Of a stretch of DNA of 64,000 bases, positions 16,641 through 24,933 are shown one piece after another (within the stretch, counting starts at the first letter, position 1; each line of letters starts with the position of its first letter). The stretch comes from Sporosarcina quadrami (lineage in GTDB: Bacteria > Bacillota > Bacilli > Bacillales_A > Planococcaceae). Both the position numbers and the translations under genes were made by a program. The stretch is taken from positions 1-64,000 of the forward strand of contig NZ_JACSQN010000005.1 in NCBI RefSeq assembly GCF_014836615.1, given 5' to 3'. The notes beneath the pieces are model-generated. The model saw only the letters and a list, made by a program, of their open reading frames with translations, made no database searches and was not told the origin of the DNA.

Positions 16641-18383
16641 TTACGAATTTGTATGGAATTGTACAAACATTCGATACAACTCATTCGTCTTCAATAGCTC
16701 TTTGTGTGTGCCTATACCATCTACAGTTTCTCCGTTCAACACGATGACTTGATCGGCATGTCGAACGTTTGAAAGGTCATGGGAGATAACAATGGTCGTA
16801 CGTCCATACATGAGTGTTTTCAACGCTTCCTGTATCAGTTTCTCAGATTGACTGTCCAGACTAGCTGTCGCTTCATCCAATAGAAGGATGTCCGAATTTC
16901 TTAATATCGCACGTGCAATCGCCAGACGCTGACGTTGTCCGCCCGATAAGCTTGTCCCAGCTTCACCAACCGGAGAGTCGAATCCACCTTTAAATTCTTG
17001 TATGAATTCCAATGCATTCGCTTTGGATGCAGCATCCTTCAATTCCGCATCGGTCACTTCACGGTTGAGACCGTATAGGATGTTTTCGCGGAATGTCCCT
17101 GAAATCATCGGACTGTCCTGAGCAACTACAGCAAACAGGTCCCTCCAATTCTGGAGATGATAATCGCTTATGTTCGTATTGCCCATAAGGATTTCTCCCG
17201 TCTTTGGTTGATAGAATTGTTGCAGCAACGCGAATATCGTAGACTTACCGCCACCACTTGGCCCGACAATCGCTGTTTGTTTACCTTTAGGTATCGTGAA
17301 GTTGACATCCGAGAAAATCGTATTGTCGCCATAAGCGAATGAAACATTCTTAAATGTAATATCATTATTCATCTTATCGATAGACAAATCTCTCTCGTAT
17401 TCTTCTAGTTCGCCTTCCATTAGCACAGCGATACGGTCTGTTGCACCTTGGCTTTTCTTGACTTCGATATACATAAAGAGGTAGGACGTCAGAAGTCCCC
17501 ACAGCATGCCGATATACATGAAGAATCCGACCCATTCTTGTCTTGTGATTACTTCAATACGGACCAGGTAGACACCATACGCAATGATGAAGATATCCAT
17601 AGCGAGCATAAGAATACCGTTAATCGGATTTTCTATCCACATGACAATGTATCTGCGCAAGTTCGCTTTATAATAGTAGGAGAGATTCTTCTGTCCTCGG
17701 ATATCTTCTTTCGTCTCGTTTGCGAATGTTTTGATCAATGGTACGCTCATCAATAATTCTGAGAGGAACTGCGTCAATGTTGACAGTCTGTTAAAAGTTT
17801 CTTTGTTTGTCCTGTAACTCCATTTACCATAATAGAAGTTGAACAGCAGAAAGAACGGAATATAAACCATTACAGAGACTGCTAATCGCCACTCGTATGT
17901 AAACAGAACTGCGACAATACCAACGGTCCCGTATATCGTAGCCGCTAATGACGGAACGAGCGACCCAAGAACAGTACTAATTGTCGCCGCATCCGTCGTA
18001 ATCCGGCTGATCATCGAAGTGGATTTCAATTTATCATAGAAAGCAATCGGCGATTTCATCAACCTCTCCCAAATAAGTGATCGGTAGCTGACGTCGATTT
18101 TAGCAATCAGGATCTGATTCAAGAAACGTACAAAGCCTGAGATGAAAACATCTGCAACTATGAGAATAACGACTCCATAAACGATTTTCTTGTCCAGCAC
18201 ACCTAACATCACTTTTGACGCGTAGTCCGGGAAGATAAGTGAAACGGTAGCAGATAAGAGATAGACAATGGTTACACCTACAATCCACAACCACGGCAGT
18301 TTTGCTTTGAACATTAATCTGAAATAGGATCTCCATATTCCCGATTCAGATTGTTTACGATTCTTCTTAATATCGGAAACCAT
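16641..18383 (-). CDS. ABC exporter, fused permease-ATPase (first subunit)
   Basis: A 580-residue ABC half-transporter that heads the operon. Six membrane helices precede an ATPase with Walker A GPSGGGKST, signature LSGGQRQRLA, Walker B ILLLDEATASLD and the switch SHD. Both partner ATPases look intact, unlike heterodimeric exporters in which one site is degenerate, so a homodimer cannot be excluded. AGGGGGG precedes the ATG. A CcpA-like site lies 75 bp upstream. The downstream lipoprotein and the paired exporters suggest an envelope-related export system. Confidence 0.9.
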   Translation of the reverse strand: MVSDIKKNRKQSESGIWRSYFRLMFKAKLPWLWIVGVTIVYLLSATVSLIFPDYASKVMLGVLDKKIVYGVVILIVADVFISGFVRFLNQILIAKIDVSYRSLIWERLMKSPIAFYDKLKSTSMISRITTDAATISTVLGSLVPSLAATIYGTVGIVAVLFTYEWRLAVSVMVYIPFFLLFNFYYGKWSYRTNKETFNRLSTLTQFLSELLMSVPLIKTFANETKEDIRGQKNLSYYYKANLRRYIVMWIENPINGILMLAMDIFIIAYGVYLVRIEVITRQEWVGFFMYIGMLWGLLTSYLFMYIEVKKSQGATDRIAVLMEGELEEYERDLSIDKMNNDITFKNVSFAYGDNTIFSDVNFTIPKGKQTAIVGPSGGGKSTIFALLQQFYQPKTGEILMGNTNISDYHLQNWRDLFAVVAQDSPMISGTFRENILYGLNREVTDAELKDAASKANALEFIQEFKGGFDSPVGEAGTSLSGGQRQRLAIARAILRNSDILLLDEATASLDSQSEKLIQEALKTLMYGRTTIVISHDLSNVRHADQVIVLNGETVDGIGTHKELLKTNELYRMFVQFHTNS

Positions 18384-18457
18384 TTTTTCCCCCCTGATCC
18401 TTTAACAAAAATCCATTGAATGAGCTTTTCATCGAAAAACCCATTACGTAAACTACA

Positions 18458-18471
18458 AGAAAACGTTTTCA
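18458..18471 (-). promoter_or_regulatory. cre-like site in the ABC exporter leader
   Basis: On the minus strand TGAAAACGTTTTCT matches 13 of 14 bases of the CcpA consensus TGWAANCGNTNWCA, with a perfectly palindromic core GAAAACGTTTTC. It lies about 75 bp before the exporter start codon, probably inside the leader, where bound CcpA could block elongation. CcpA control is inferred. Confidence 0.55.
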
Positions 18472-18759
18472 TTTCACGCATAATCTCATAAGCATGTCGC
18501 TAAAAACAAGCTGTATGCCAAATTAATCATTTGTATTTTTCTGATTAAATGCATTTAACGTATACTCAATTTACCGATATTTTGCTTACTCTTCAATACT
18601 TTTAGCTAATGATGTCCTTTCTTGTGTTCATTCTGTCATTAATCTCGTTGTACAATGTCGAACAGACACTTTTTTTCAATGTAATGGATTTCATATTGGC
18701 AACTGTCCATTCCTTACTATATTAATCGTAGTTCAACACTTCCAATCAATATCGATTAC

Positions 18760-18789
18760 TTAACAATAATAATTATAAATAAGTATGGT
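18760..18789 (+). promoter_or_regulatory. katA promoter with PerR box
   Basis: CAATAATAATTATAA at 18764-18778 matches 13 of 15 positions of the PerR consensus TTATAATNATTATAA. It lies within a plausible promoter, TTAACA (18760-18765), 18 nt, TATGGT (18784-18789). Peroxide sensing by PerR is the known mode of control of Bacillus katA, so the site and gene agree. Confidence 0.75.
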
Positions 18790-18858
18790 ATTCTAGAAAC
18801 ACCTATGCTATAGTTAATACAGAAATTAATTCTCAATATGAACTAGGAGGCATTATCA

Positions 18859-20352
18859 ATGACAAACAATGATAATCATTCTCAACGAAAACTTACTACT
18901 GCTGCTGGTGCGCCGGTCGTCGATAACCACAACTCAATGACTGCTGGTCCTCGAGGCCCTGTTCTATTACAAGATGTATGGTTAATTGAAAAACTTGCAC
19001 ATTTCGACCGTGAAGTGATTCCCGAACGACGTATGCACGCCAAAGGCTCAGCCGCCTATGGAACATTCACAGTTACGAATGACATTACAAAATATACAAG
19101 AGCTAAGTTATTTTCAGAGGTTGGTAAACAAACAGAGATGTTTGCGCGATTTTCAACCGTTGCCGGTGAACGAGGAGCAGCTGATGCAGAACGTGATATA
19201 CGTGGATTTGCTTTAAAGTTCTATACAGAAGAAGGCAATTGGGACATGGTCGGTAACAATACACCTGTATTCTTTTTCAGGGATGCCTTACACTTCCCTG
19301 ACTTAAATCATGCTGTAAAGCGTGACCCACGAACGAATATGAGAAGCGCAACGAATAACTGGGATTTTTGGACATCTCTACCTGAGGCACTTCATCAAGT
19401 TACAATTGTTATGAGCGATCGAGGAATACCTAAAACCTATCGTCATATGCATGGTTTCGGCAGTCATACGTACAGTATGATCAATTCGGATAATGAACGC
19501 GTTTGGGTGAAATTCCATTTCCGCTCCCAGCAAGGTATCGAAAATCTAACAGATGCACAAGCAACTGAACTCGTCGGATCTGATCGCGAATCACACCAAA
19601 GAGATCTATTGAATAGCATTGATAATGGAGATTTCCCTAAGTGGAAAATGTTCATTCAAGTGATGACGGAAGAGCAGGCACTCCATATGCCTTATAATCC
19701 GTTCGATTTGACAAAAGTGTGGTACAAAGAAGAATTTCCACTTATTGAAGTTGGTGAATTCGAACTGAATCGTAATCCTGAAAACTACTTTGCTGAAGTT
19801 GAACAAGCAGCATTCACACCAGCAGCTATTGTTCCTGGTATCGGTTTCTCTCCAGATAAAATGTTACAAGCCCGCCTGTTTTCTTACGGCGATGCACAAC
19901 GCTACCGATTAGGAGTCAATCATCACCAAATTCCTGTGAACGCACCAAAATGTCCTTTCCATAGCTACCACAGAGATGGTGCAATGCGCGTGGACGGAAA
20001 CCATGGTGCAAGAACTTCTTATGAACCAAACAGTTACGGTGAATGGAAAGAACAACCTGATTTCAGAGAGCCGCCTTTGAAAGTCTATGGAGATGCCGCT
20101 CATTGGGACTTCAGAGAAGATGATTCGGATTATTTCACTCAACCAGGTAAATTGTTTAACTTAATGGATGATGAACAAAAAGAAGTGTTATTTAATAATA
20201 CAGCCCGAAATATGGCTGATGCCCCAGATGTTATTAAGTATCGTCATATTGATCACTGTTTCCAAGCAGATCCTGCTTACGGTGAAGGAGTTGCAAAAGC
20301 ATTGGGAATTGAAATAAATAACGTTGTGCAAACAGATTCTGTTAATAAATAA
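18859..20352 (+). CDS. katA: Vegetative catalase KatA
   Basis: A haem catalase that dismutates hydrogen peroxide to water and oxygen in the cytoplasm. Its 497 aa correspond to the small-subunit clade 3 type. The catalytic His is in [14 protein letters not shown] (His60), the distal Asn in [10 protein letters not shown] (near 130), and the proximal haem-ligand Tyr in [12 protein letters not shown] (near 343). GGAGG lies 8 nt before the ATG. A PerR box in the promoter indicates induction by peroxide. A strong terminator follows, so it is monocistronic. The neighbours, an ABC exporter and a lysis module, are unrelated. Confidence 0.97.
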   Translation: MTNNDNHSQRKLTTAAGAPVVDNHNSMTAGPRGPVLLQDVWLIEKLAHFDREVIPERRMHAKGSAAYGTFTVTNDITKYTRAKLFSEVGKQTEMFARFSTVAGERGAADAERDIRGFALKFYTEEGNWDMVGNNTPVFFFRDALHFPDLNHAVKRDPRTNMRSATNNWDFWTSLPEALHQVTIVMSDRGIPKTYRHMHGFGSHTYSMINSDNERVWVKFHFRSQQGIENLTDAQATELVGSDRESHQRDLLNSIDNGDFPKWKMFIQVMTEEQALHMPYNPFDLTKVWYKEEFPLIEVGEFELNRNPENYFAEVEQAAFTPAAIVPGIGFSPDKMLQARLFSYGDAQRYRLGVNHHQIPVNAPKCPFHSYHRDGAMRVDGNHGARTSYEPNSYGEWKEQPDFREPPLKVYGDAAHWDFREDDSDYFTQPGKLFNLMDDEQKEVLFNNTARNMADAPDVIKYRHIDHCFQADPAYGEGVAKALGIEINNVVQTDSVNK

Positions 20353-20358
20353 AATAAG

Positions 20359-20407
20359 AAAACGCCAATGAAACAGGAAAACCTGAATCGTTGGCGTTTT
20401 CATTTTT
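20359..20407 (+). terminator. katA terminator
   Basis: The stem AAAACGCCAA/TTGGCGTTTT (20359-20368 with 20391-20400) has an inner CAGG-AAAA-CCTG hairpin and a T-rich tail. Confidence 0.9.
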
Positions 20408-20479
20408 GTTTGGAATGAATTAAGTGAGACTATCTTCACACAAACATTTTTTGTTTATTAATAATCGATTGCTTTATTT

Positions 20480-21277
20480 CTAAACAACGATTATAAACGC
20501 GTCGAAGCCTGCCTTCTTCAAATCATTGACCTGCTCGTCCGCATTTGCTTTATCTTTAAAGGAGCCAGTAATGACTCGATAGTATGTGACACCACTTTGT
20601 GTAAAAATGTCAATAAAACTATCAAAGCCTTTCGCCTTCAGCTCTGCAACGCGTTGGTCAGCATTATTCCGAGTAGAAAAAGAGCCTGTTACAACACGGT
20701 ACAAAGTAGAGCCTGATGGCGGAGGAGTACTGTTCTTTTTCAAACCGATCGCTTTCTCCAAGCCATTCACATGACCTCTAGCTACTTTGTCCAACCAATC
20801 AGATGACTTCATTTTTGCTGCATTGGATGCAAAATCAATGAAACCATTCTCAGTTAACATCGCTTGCATGTTCGTTTCGCGTAGCACATGGAAATCAGCT
20901 TTTTTCTTACCACGGTTCGGCATCTCAATTAATTTACTAATCTCAGCATGAATTGTGTTTCGTACTTGTGCAGTGGTAGATGAATCGGACAAATTACTAT
21001 GAATGTAATCCTCGTATCCATTTCCTCCACCAGCATTAATATGAATACTCATATAAAATGCTGCTCCCCATGCATTTGCGTCTGTTGTCCGTTGCGTTAA
21101 GCTGACAGTCTGATCACCTGTACGACTCATTCTTACCGTGGCATTTGAATATTCATTCACAAGCATATTTCTAACACGTGTTGCAATCGCGAGTGTCACG
21201 TCTTTTTCCTTTAACCCGTTTCCTAACGCACCTGAATCAGTTCCACCATGACCTGGATCAATATAAATTTTAACCAT
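20480..21277 (-). CDS. N-acetylmuramoyl-L-alanine amidase with two SPOR repeats (endolysin-like)
   Basis: A zinc amidase of the Amidase_3 type that cuts the bond between muramic acid and the stem peptide. Zinc ligands and catalytic residues are visible: His10 in DPGHGG, Glu24 in LKEKD, a His in MSIHINAGG near 80 and Glu in MLTENGFID near 143. After a short GSTL linker, two SPOR-like repeats (about 192-226 and 231-265, each YRVxTGSF...ADxxVxxLKxxGFDxFI) bind glycan. There is no signal peptide, which fits a phage-type endolysin released through a holin rather than a secreted autolysin. The ATG at 21277 has GGGG 8 nt upstream; the ATG at 21283 is too close. A BhlA-like holin gene precedes it on the same strand. 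Confidence 0.88.
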   Translation of the reverse strand: MVKIYIDPGHGGTDSGALGNGLKEKDVTLAIATRVRNMLVNEYSNATVRMSRTGDQTVSLTQRTTDANAWGAAFYMSIHINAGGGNGYEDYIHSNLSDSSTTAQVRNTIHAEISKLIEMPNRGKKKADFHVLRETNMQAMLTENGFIDFASNAAKMKSSDWLDKVARGHVNGLEKAIGLKKNSTPPPSGSTLYRVVTGSFSTRNNADQRVAELKAKGFDSFIDIFTQSGVTYYRVITGSFKDKANADEQVNDLKKAGFDAFIIVV

Positions 21278-21402
21278 TTCCATTTCCCCTTTTCTATTTT
21301 ATATTTTTTATTTAACAAACAAATAACGTCCAATCTTCTCTTTTCCGCTGTATCACCACCTCTCATTTTCTTTTTTTCAACGGCATCACCCCTTTCAAGC
21401 GA

Positions 21403-21440
21403 TAAAAAAAGCGATGTGCCTATTTCCTTGGCAATCGCTT
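21403..21440 (-). terminator. Partial terminator at the 3' end of the holin gene
   Basis: The stem AAGCGAT/ATCGCTT (21434-21440 with 21409-21415) overlaps the last codons of the holin and is followed on the minus strand by a run of seven T. It would limit read-through into the amidase gene. Confidence 0.6.
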
Positions 21441-21620
21441 TTTCACTTCTTGAATTTCTTTTAGAATGTCATCAAATTTATGCGCCATTGCTGTCAATAG
21501 CTGTTGATAGCGCCGCTCTCTTGCTTCGCTACTTTTAACTTGATACATAAACAGCCAGACAAATAATACGGCAAACGGACCTTGTGTCAAAAAGTAACCG
21601 AGCACTTCCCTAACTTCCAT
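21420..21620 (-). CDS. BhlA/UviB-family holin-like protein
   Basis: A 66-residue protein with one N-terminal membrane helix (about residues 8-28, within QGPFAVLFVWLFMYQVK). A charged coiled-coil tail (SSEARERRYQQLL...KFDDILKEIQEVKKRLPRK) follows. This is the layout of the BhlA/UviB family, found as holins or bacteriocin-release proteins in Bacillus and Clostridium phages. GGAGG lies 6 nt before the ATG at 21620; the upstream in-frame extension is rejected. It sits between the ArpU/RinA-like regulator and the amidase, so a holin-endolysin pair is the natural reading. Confidence 0.8.
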   Translation of the reverse strand: MEVREVLGYFLTQGPFAVLFVWLFMYQVKSSEARERRYQQLLTAMAHKFDDILKEIQEVKKRLPRK

Positions 21621-21766
21621 CACACTCCTCCTCTTTAAGTAACAGTGATACGATGAACATAAACACCCCCTAGTTGAACTCATTATACTTCATCCCTAAA
21701 CGAAAGGAACGCATGTTCTTATTTGCTTATTCACATTGTACCGTATCCTTTTCACATTCGTCATTT

Positions 21767-22189
21767 CTATGACCTTTGCGACATTTGCGACTTATCTCCA
21801 CTTGTTAACCGTTGAATAACCTTATCTTTAATCCTCCCGATGTGCCGATCTGAAATTTTCATATGACGACCAATCCACCGTAAACTTTTCCCTTCAAGTA
21901 GCCAGTGTAAGATCTCCATTTCACGATCATCCGTTATGAGGGGCAAACGTTCTTGCACAAAAGCTATTTTTTGCTCAAATTCATAAATTTTCTTCAACCG
22001 CCTCTCTCGCCGTGTAGCTTCTCTAAAAATCGGATCACTGCGACCTCCATTTTTTTTGGAAGCACCAACTTCCGTTCCATATATAGCGGTCAACCCACCA
22101 ATACTCCCCATTCCTTCCTTTATCACTGATATACTGTTAACCATCCAATGATAATCCTTTACTAGCTGCTCCATTTCCTCCTCTGTCAT
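21767..22189 (-). CDS. ArpU/RinA-like phage late regulator
   Basis: A 140-residue protein with a basic middle (REATRRERRLKK) and a C-terminal helix-turn-helix: ILHWLLEGKSLRWIGRHMKISDRHIGRIKDKVIQRL, about residues 95-130, similar to sigma-70 region 4. Size and layout match phage transcription activators of the ArpU/RinA type, which switch on late or lysis genes in Firmicute prophages. GGAGGG lies 7 nt before the ATG. It is the first gene of the minus-strand arm, facing the repressor gene across a region with palindromic operators. This suggests that the repressor shuts off this activator, which in turn drives the holin and amidase; the circuit is inferred. Confidence 0.72.
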   Translation of the reverse strand: MTEEEMEQLVKDYHWMVNSISVIKEGMGSIGGLTAIYGTEVGASKKNGGRSDPIFREATRRERRLKKIYEFEQKIAFVQERLPLITDDREMEILHWLLEGKSLRWIGRHMKISDRHIGRIKDKVIQRLTSGDKSQMSQRS

Positions 22190-22211
22190 TTCAATCCCTC
22201 CAATCCATTTA

Positions 22212-22335
22212 GTTTCATTAGCGAAACCTTTTTCATTTCAAAGTTTCATAAATGAAACAACTTATATACAAAGTATCATGTCTACTGTTTCACTTGCAAG
22301 CATAAGTTGTCATTAGTGAAACTTTTGTATATACT
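22212..22335. promoter_or_regulatory. Divergent operator region of the lysis module
   Basis: Palindromic sites of the form GTTTCA-N4-TGAAAC occur at 22212-22227 (GTTTCATTAGCGAAAC), 22243-22258 (GTTTCATAAATGAAAC, perfect) and 22307-22322 (TTGTCATTAGTGAAAC, two mismatches). A lone half-site is at 22287. The third overlaps the -35 of a strong plus-strand promoter, TTGTCA (22307-22312), 17 nt, TATACT (22330-22335), which serves the repressor. The first two lie in front of the ArpU/RinA-like gene on the other strand. This is the layout of an autoregulated phage-type switch. Confidence 0.82.
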
Positions 22336-22362
22336 AATTGTAATGGACAGGGAGGTAACACC

Positions 22363-22698
22363 ATGCATTCTTTAGGTACTGAAATTAAAAAAATCCGCGT
22401 TCAAAATAAGTTATCACAAGAGGAATTTGCTATGCGGATAAACAAACTACATAGTTTATCCATTACAAAAGGAATGGTTTCAAAATGGGAATCGGGTTCC
22501 ATTGAACCGAAAACAAGAATGTTGAAAGCCATAGCTGAAACGTTCAATGTATCCATTGATGAAATTCTCGGATTGATAATACCTGTAAAACAAGACAAGA
22601 TTGAAACGATTGCAGCTCATATCGATAATGATTTAACTGAGTTGGAATTAAAGGAAATCAAGAAATATATTCAATTTATAAAATCCCAAAGAAAGTGA
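22363..22698 (+). CDS. XRE-family repressor (CI/ImmR-like)
   Basis: A 111-residue regulator with an N-terminal helix-turn-helix (IKKIRVQNKLSQEEFAMRIN...ITKGMVSKWESGSIEPKTRMLKAIAETFNVSIDEI, about residues 7-68) and a short C-terminal helical region (about 80-110). It is similar in size to ImmR-type repressors of Bacillus mobile elements. Its promoter is overlapped by one of three related palindromes, so autorepression is likely. The next gene, 9 bp downstream, encodes an ImmA-like protein, the usual antirepressor protease of such repressors. GGGAGG lies upstream of the ATG. Confidence 0.85.
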   Translation: MHSLGTEIKKIRVQNKLSQEEFAMRINKLHSLSITKGMVSKWESGSIEPKTRMLKAIAETFNVSIDEILGLIIPVKQDKIETIAAHIDNDLTELELKEIKKYIQFIKSQRK

Positions 22699-22707
22699 GG
22701 TAGTCGC

Positions 22708-23157
22708 ATGACTTATGAATCACTTATTGCCCAGTATCCGAATTTAGTCATTAAAGAGGTGAAAACCTTGCCGACAGGATTGGCCGGACTGTATTTAGAT
22801 AATATAATTCTAATCGATCAATACCGTTCAAATTATGAAAAGCATTGTATTTTGGCTGAAGAAATTGGGCACTATGAAACGACTTACGGTGACATAAGTG
22901 ATACATCAACGATACGTAATTGGAAATTGGAGTTACTAGCGAGGCGATGGGGATATGAAAAGATTGTTTCTCTTGAAAAACTTATTGACTGCCACGAATT
23001 GAACTACAGATCAATTGAAGAAGTATGCAGTCATCTCGAAGTAACAGAGCAATATCTTCAGTCTTCCATTGAACATTATAAGACGCGTTTCGGAGTTTCG
23101 CTCCATTATAAAGGTTATGATATTTTCTTCGACCCTCTTTATTTAATTAAACGATAG
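22708..23157 (+). CDS. ImmA/IrrE-type metallopeptidase
   Basis: A 149-residue protein of the ImmA/IrrE (DUF955) family. The putative zinc motif reads LAEEIGHYET near residue 50, with the EEIGH form common in phage-encoded members in place of HExxH, and a conserved ELLARRW follows. Family members cleave the partner repressor upon DNA damage or a cell signal. The gene follows the repressor by 9 bp with GAGGTAG before the ATG, so the pair is co-translated. Whether this protein is catalytically active is not certain from the altered first ligand. Confidence 0.82.
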   Translation: MTYESLIAQYPNLVIKEVKTLPTGLAGLYLDNIILIDQYRSNYEKHCILAEEIGHYETTYGDISDTSTIRNWKLELLARRWGYEKIVSLEKLIDCHELNYRSIEEVCSHLEVTEQYLQSSIEHYKTRFGVSLHYKGYDIFFDPLYLIKR

Positions 23158-23547
23158 TTTAGTGTTTCCATGCAGCCGACTGTTTCAAAAAAAGATGAGT
23201 CCTTTCTGAGTTATAAGGGGATCCCGCAGCTTGTATTATGAAACATATCGTTCTGTAAACGGTTACTGGGATACACGACGTTTTTCAATTCCTCTTTCTT
23301 TTTTCTTTAGAATACGCAATACAGACGAGATGAGCATAATGGACTTTAATTTAATTAAAATGCAAAATCCCGCTCCCACAAATTCATGTGAGAGCGGGAT
23401 TTTGCTATATTTTTTATTAATGCCAGTTGGCCAAAGTGAATCATTTTATTAATTGCGTTTTCCTACGATTGGGACAGATTGAATAAATTGCGTTAAAACT
23501 CCATATGCTATCTCACATGATGATCAATTATGATGGAGCGTGATTTT
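23158..23547. other. Intergenic region after the ImmA-like gene
   Basis: A 390-bp stretch that contains the strong hairpin at 23364-23403. An open frame at 23231-23452 has no ribosome site and runs through the hairpin, so I do not call it. I saw no attachment-site-like direct repeat that would mark the edge of a mobile element. Confidence 0.5.
23364..23403. terminator. Terminator after the repressor/protease genes
   Basis: A long stem (AAAATCCCGCTC and its complement, with an inner CACA/TGTG) is followed by a T-rich stretch on the plus strand. It is a strong intrinsic terminator, 207 bp after the protease stop codon. Confidence 0.85.
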
Positions 23548-23886
23548 ATGGAAACCGTCAATACAGTACAACCTGTTCGAAATACAATCGTACACACAAG
23601 CACTCTATTGTTAGTGCTATGCATAATAGATGCGGCATTCACTGATTTAGGACTTCGTAAAGGTCTGATCGAAGAAAGCAACCCGTTAATGAATATTGTA
23701 TACCAGTCAAGCATCTTAGCTTTTTATGCAGTGAAGATACTCCTTCCAACTGCATTGCTAAGTATGATTCACTTCATAAATCCGACATCAATCATTAGAA
23801 ACATGATTGTGTTTGCACTTGTTTTATATTTAATCATTCTGAGCATACACATCTATTGGGTCGTTATCGTCATAGCATTTGTTTAA
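23548..23886 (+). CDS. DUF5658-like small membrane protein
   Basis: A 112-residue protein with about three to four hydrophobic helices. The segment LCIIDAAFTDLGLRKGLIEESNPLMN matches the pattern of DUF5658 (a conserved Asp/Thr pair followed by GxxEExNPL). No function is known for the family. The ATG at 23548 is preferred because GGAG lies 9 nt upstream; the ATG at 23530 has none. It converges on the DUF368 gene, and the two stop codons are 12 bp apart with no clear terminator between them. Confidence 0.62.
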   Translation: METVNTVQPVRNTIVHTSTLLLVLCIIDAAFTDLGLRKGLIEESNPLMNIVYQSSILAFYAVKILLPTALLSMIHFINPTSIIRNMIVFALVLYLIILSIHIYWVVIVIAFV

Positions 23887-23898
23887 TTTTATTTACAG

Positions 23899-24717
23899 TC
23901 AATCAGAAGTTGTATCAATTGCACTAAACATATTGGCAACGATTAACCCCATAATAACGGCAATGATGCTCATGACAAATGGCGTACCGCTTTCTGGTAT
24001 TCCTGGATAGATGACAAAAACCGAGCCAATTATTAATCCGATAATGATTGCAAACATGCCATGTGTAAAGTTCGCGAGTAAATAATGGATTATTTTACTA
24101 CTCGCTATAAATCCAACGATGACTCCTGCTCCAATAACGATTATAATCGGTAAGTTAATCGTAGCTAGTGCATTGATTGCTGTTGCATAGACACCTAACA
24201 ACAACAGAACGAACGAGCCACTAACACCCGGCAACAACATTGCCATACTGCCAGCCCAACCAGCAAAGAATAAACCTAACGCATTTTGAAATGTCAGTTG
24301 TGTGATGATTGTCGAATCAGCCGGTTTAATAAACACAGTTGAAGCAAGCAATACTGCAACGACAATCAACAAAATAAAGTGTCCAAATTTAAAGTTCTTC
24401 TTAACACCTGCCTGCTTAGAGATAAACGGAATCACTCCAAGGATCAGACCTAAAAAGAAAAATTGTGTCGGTTGTTCATAATTTTCAAGTAAAAACTTAA
24501 TTACTTTGCTGAATAGCAGTAAAGTTAGACCTATCCCAATTCCTAAAGGCAGTAAGAAGCCAATATGTTTTTTCCATTCGCGGCTAAAAAAGCCACTGAT
24601 CGATATTAGTAATCGATCGTATATCCCTAGAAGGAATGCGATTGTCCCTCCACTCACACCCGGAATCAAGTCACTAATTCCCATTAAAAATCCTCGATAA
24701 ATATTTTTCCATTCCAT
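23899..24717 (-). CDS. DUF368 family membrane protein (PopT-type lipid carrier transporter)
   Basis: A 272-residue polytopic protein with the family hallmark GISDLIPGVSGGTIAFLLGIYDRL at residues 13-36 and an internal repeat around AMLLPGVSGSFVLLLLGVY near 158-176. Members of DUF368 (PopT) are reported to recycle undecaprenyl phosphate across the membrane for cell wall synthesis, as do some DedA proteins. Assignment of that activity here is by family only. GGAGG lies upstream of the ATG. It is a monocistronic gene. Confidence 0.88.
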   Translation of the reverse strand: MEWKNIYRGFLMGISDLIPGVSGGTIAFLLGIYDRLLISISGFFSREWKKHIGFLLPLGIGIGLTLLLFSKVIKFLLENYEQPTQFFFLGLILGVIPFISKQAGVKKNFKFGHFILLIVVAVLLASTVFIKPADSTIITQLTFQNALGLFFAGWAGSMAMLLPGVSGSFVLLLLGVYATAINALATINLPIIIVIGAGVIVGFIASSKIIHYLLANFTHGMFAIIIGLIIGSVFVIYPGIPESGTPFVMSIIAVIMGLIVANMFSAIDTTSD

Positions 24718-24933
24718 AACTATTGTTCCTCCAATAATATCTCAATGAGAGTAGTATACCATTTTCCATCATATGTGAACCATATTTAATGGGATTTTGC
24801 TCATTCATCTTACATTGACGTACATAACTATCTATTTGTTGCTTTAATGAATTTTACACTTTATTCTTTTTACTTATATGTACTTTTTTAAAACCGATAT
24901 AGTCTTTATCTAATGAATTCAGAGGTGTTGAAA

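Larger units (their letters stand above)
18384..18858. other. Intergenic region between the ABC exporter and katA
   Basis: This 475-bp stretch between divergent genes holds the regulatory sites of both. The cre-like palindrome (18458-18471) is on the exporter side, and the PerR box with promoter (18760-18789) is on the katA side. I found no open reading frame with a ribosome site and no RNA gene. The middle (about 18520-18740) is AT-rich without recognisable structure. Confidence 0.6.

Noticed and set aside
20480-23157. Complete prophage
   Set aside because: No integrase, terminase, capsid, tail or replication gene and no flanking att-like direct repeat was seen; only repressor, protease, activator and lysis genes are present.
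23231-23452. 73-codon open frame after the ImmA-like gene
   Set aside because: No ribosome site, and it runs through a strong terminator hairpin.
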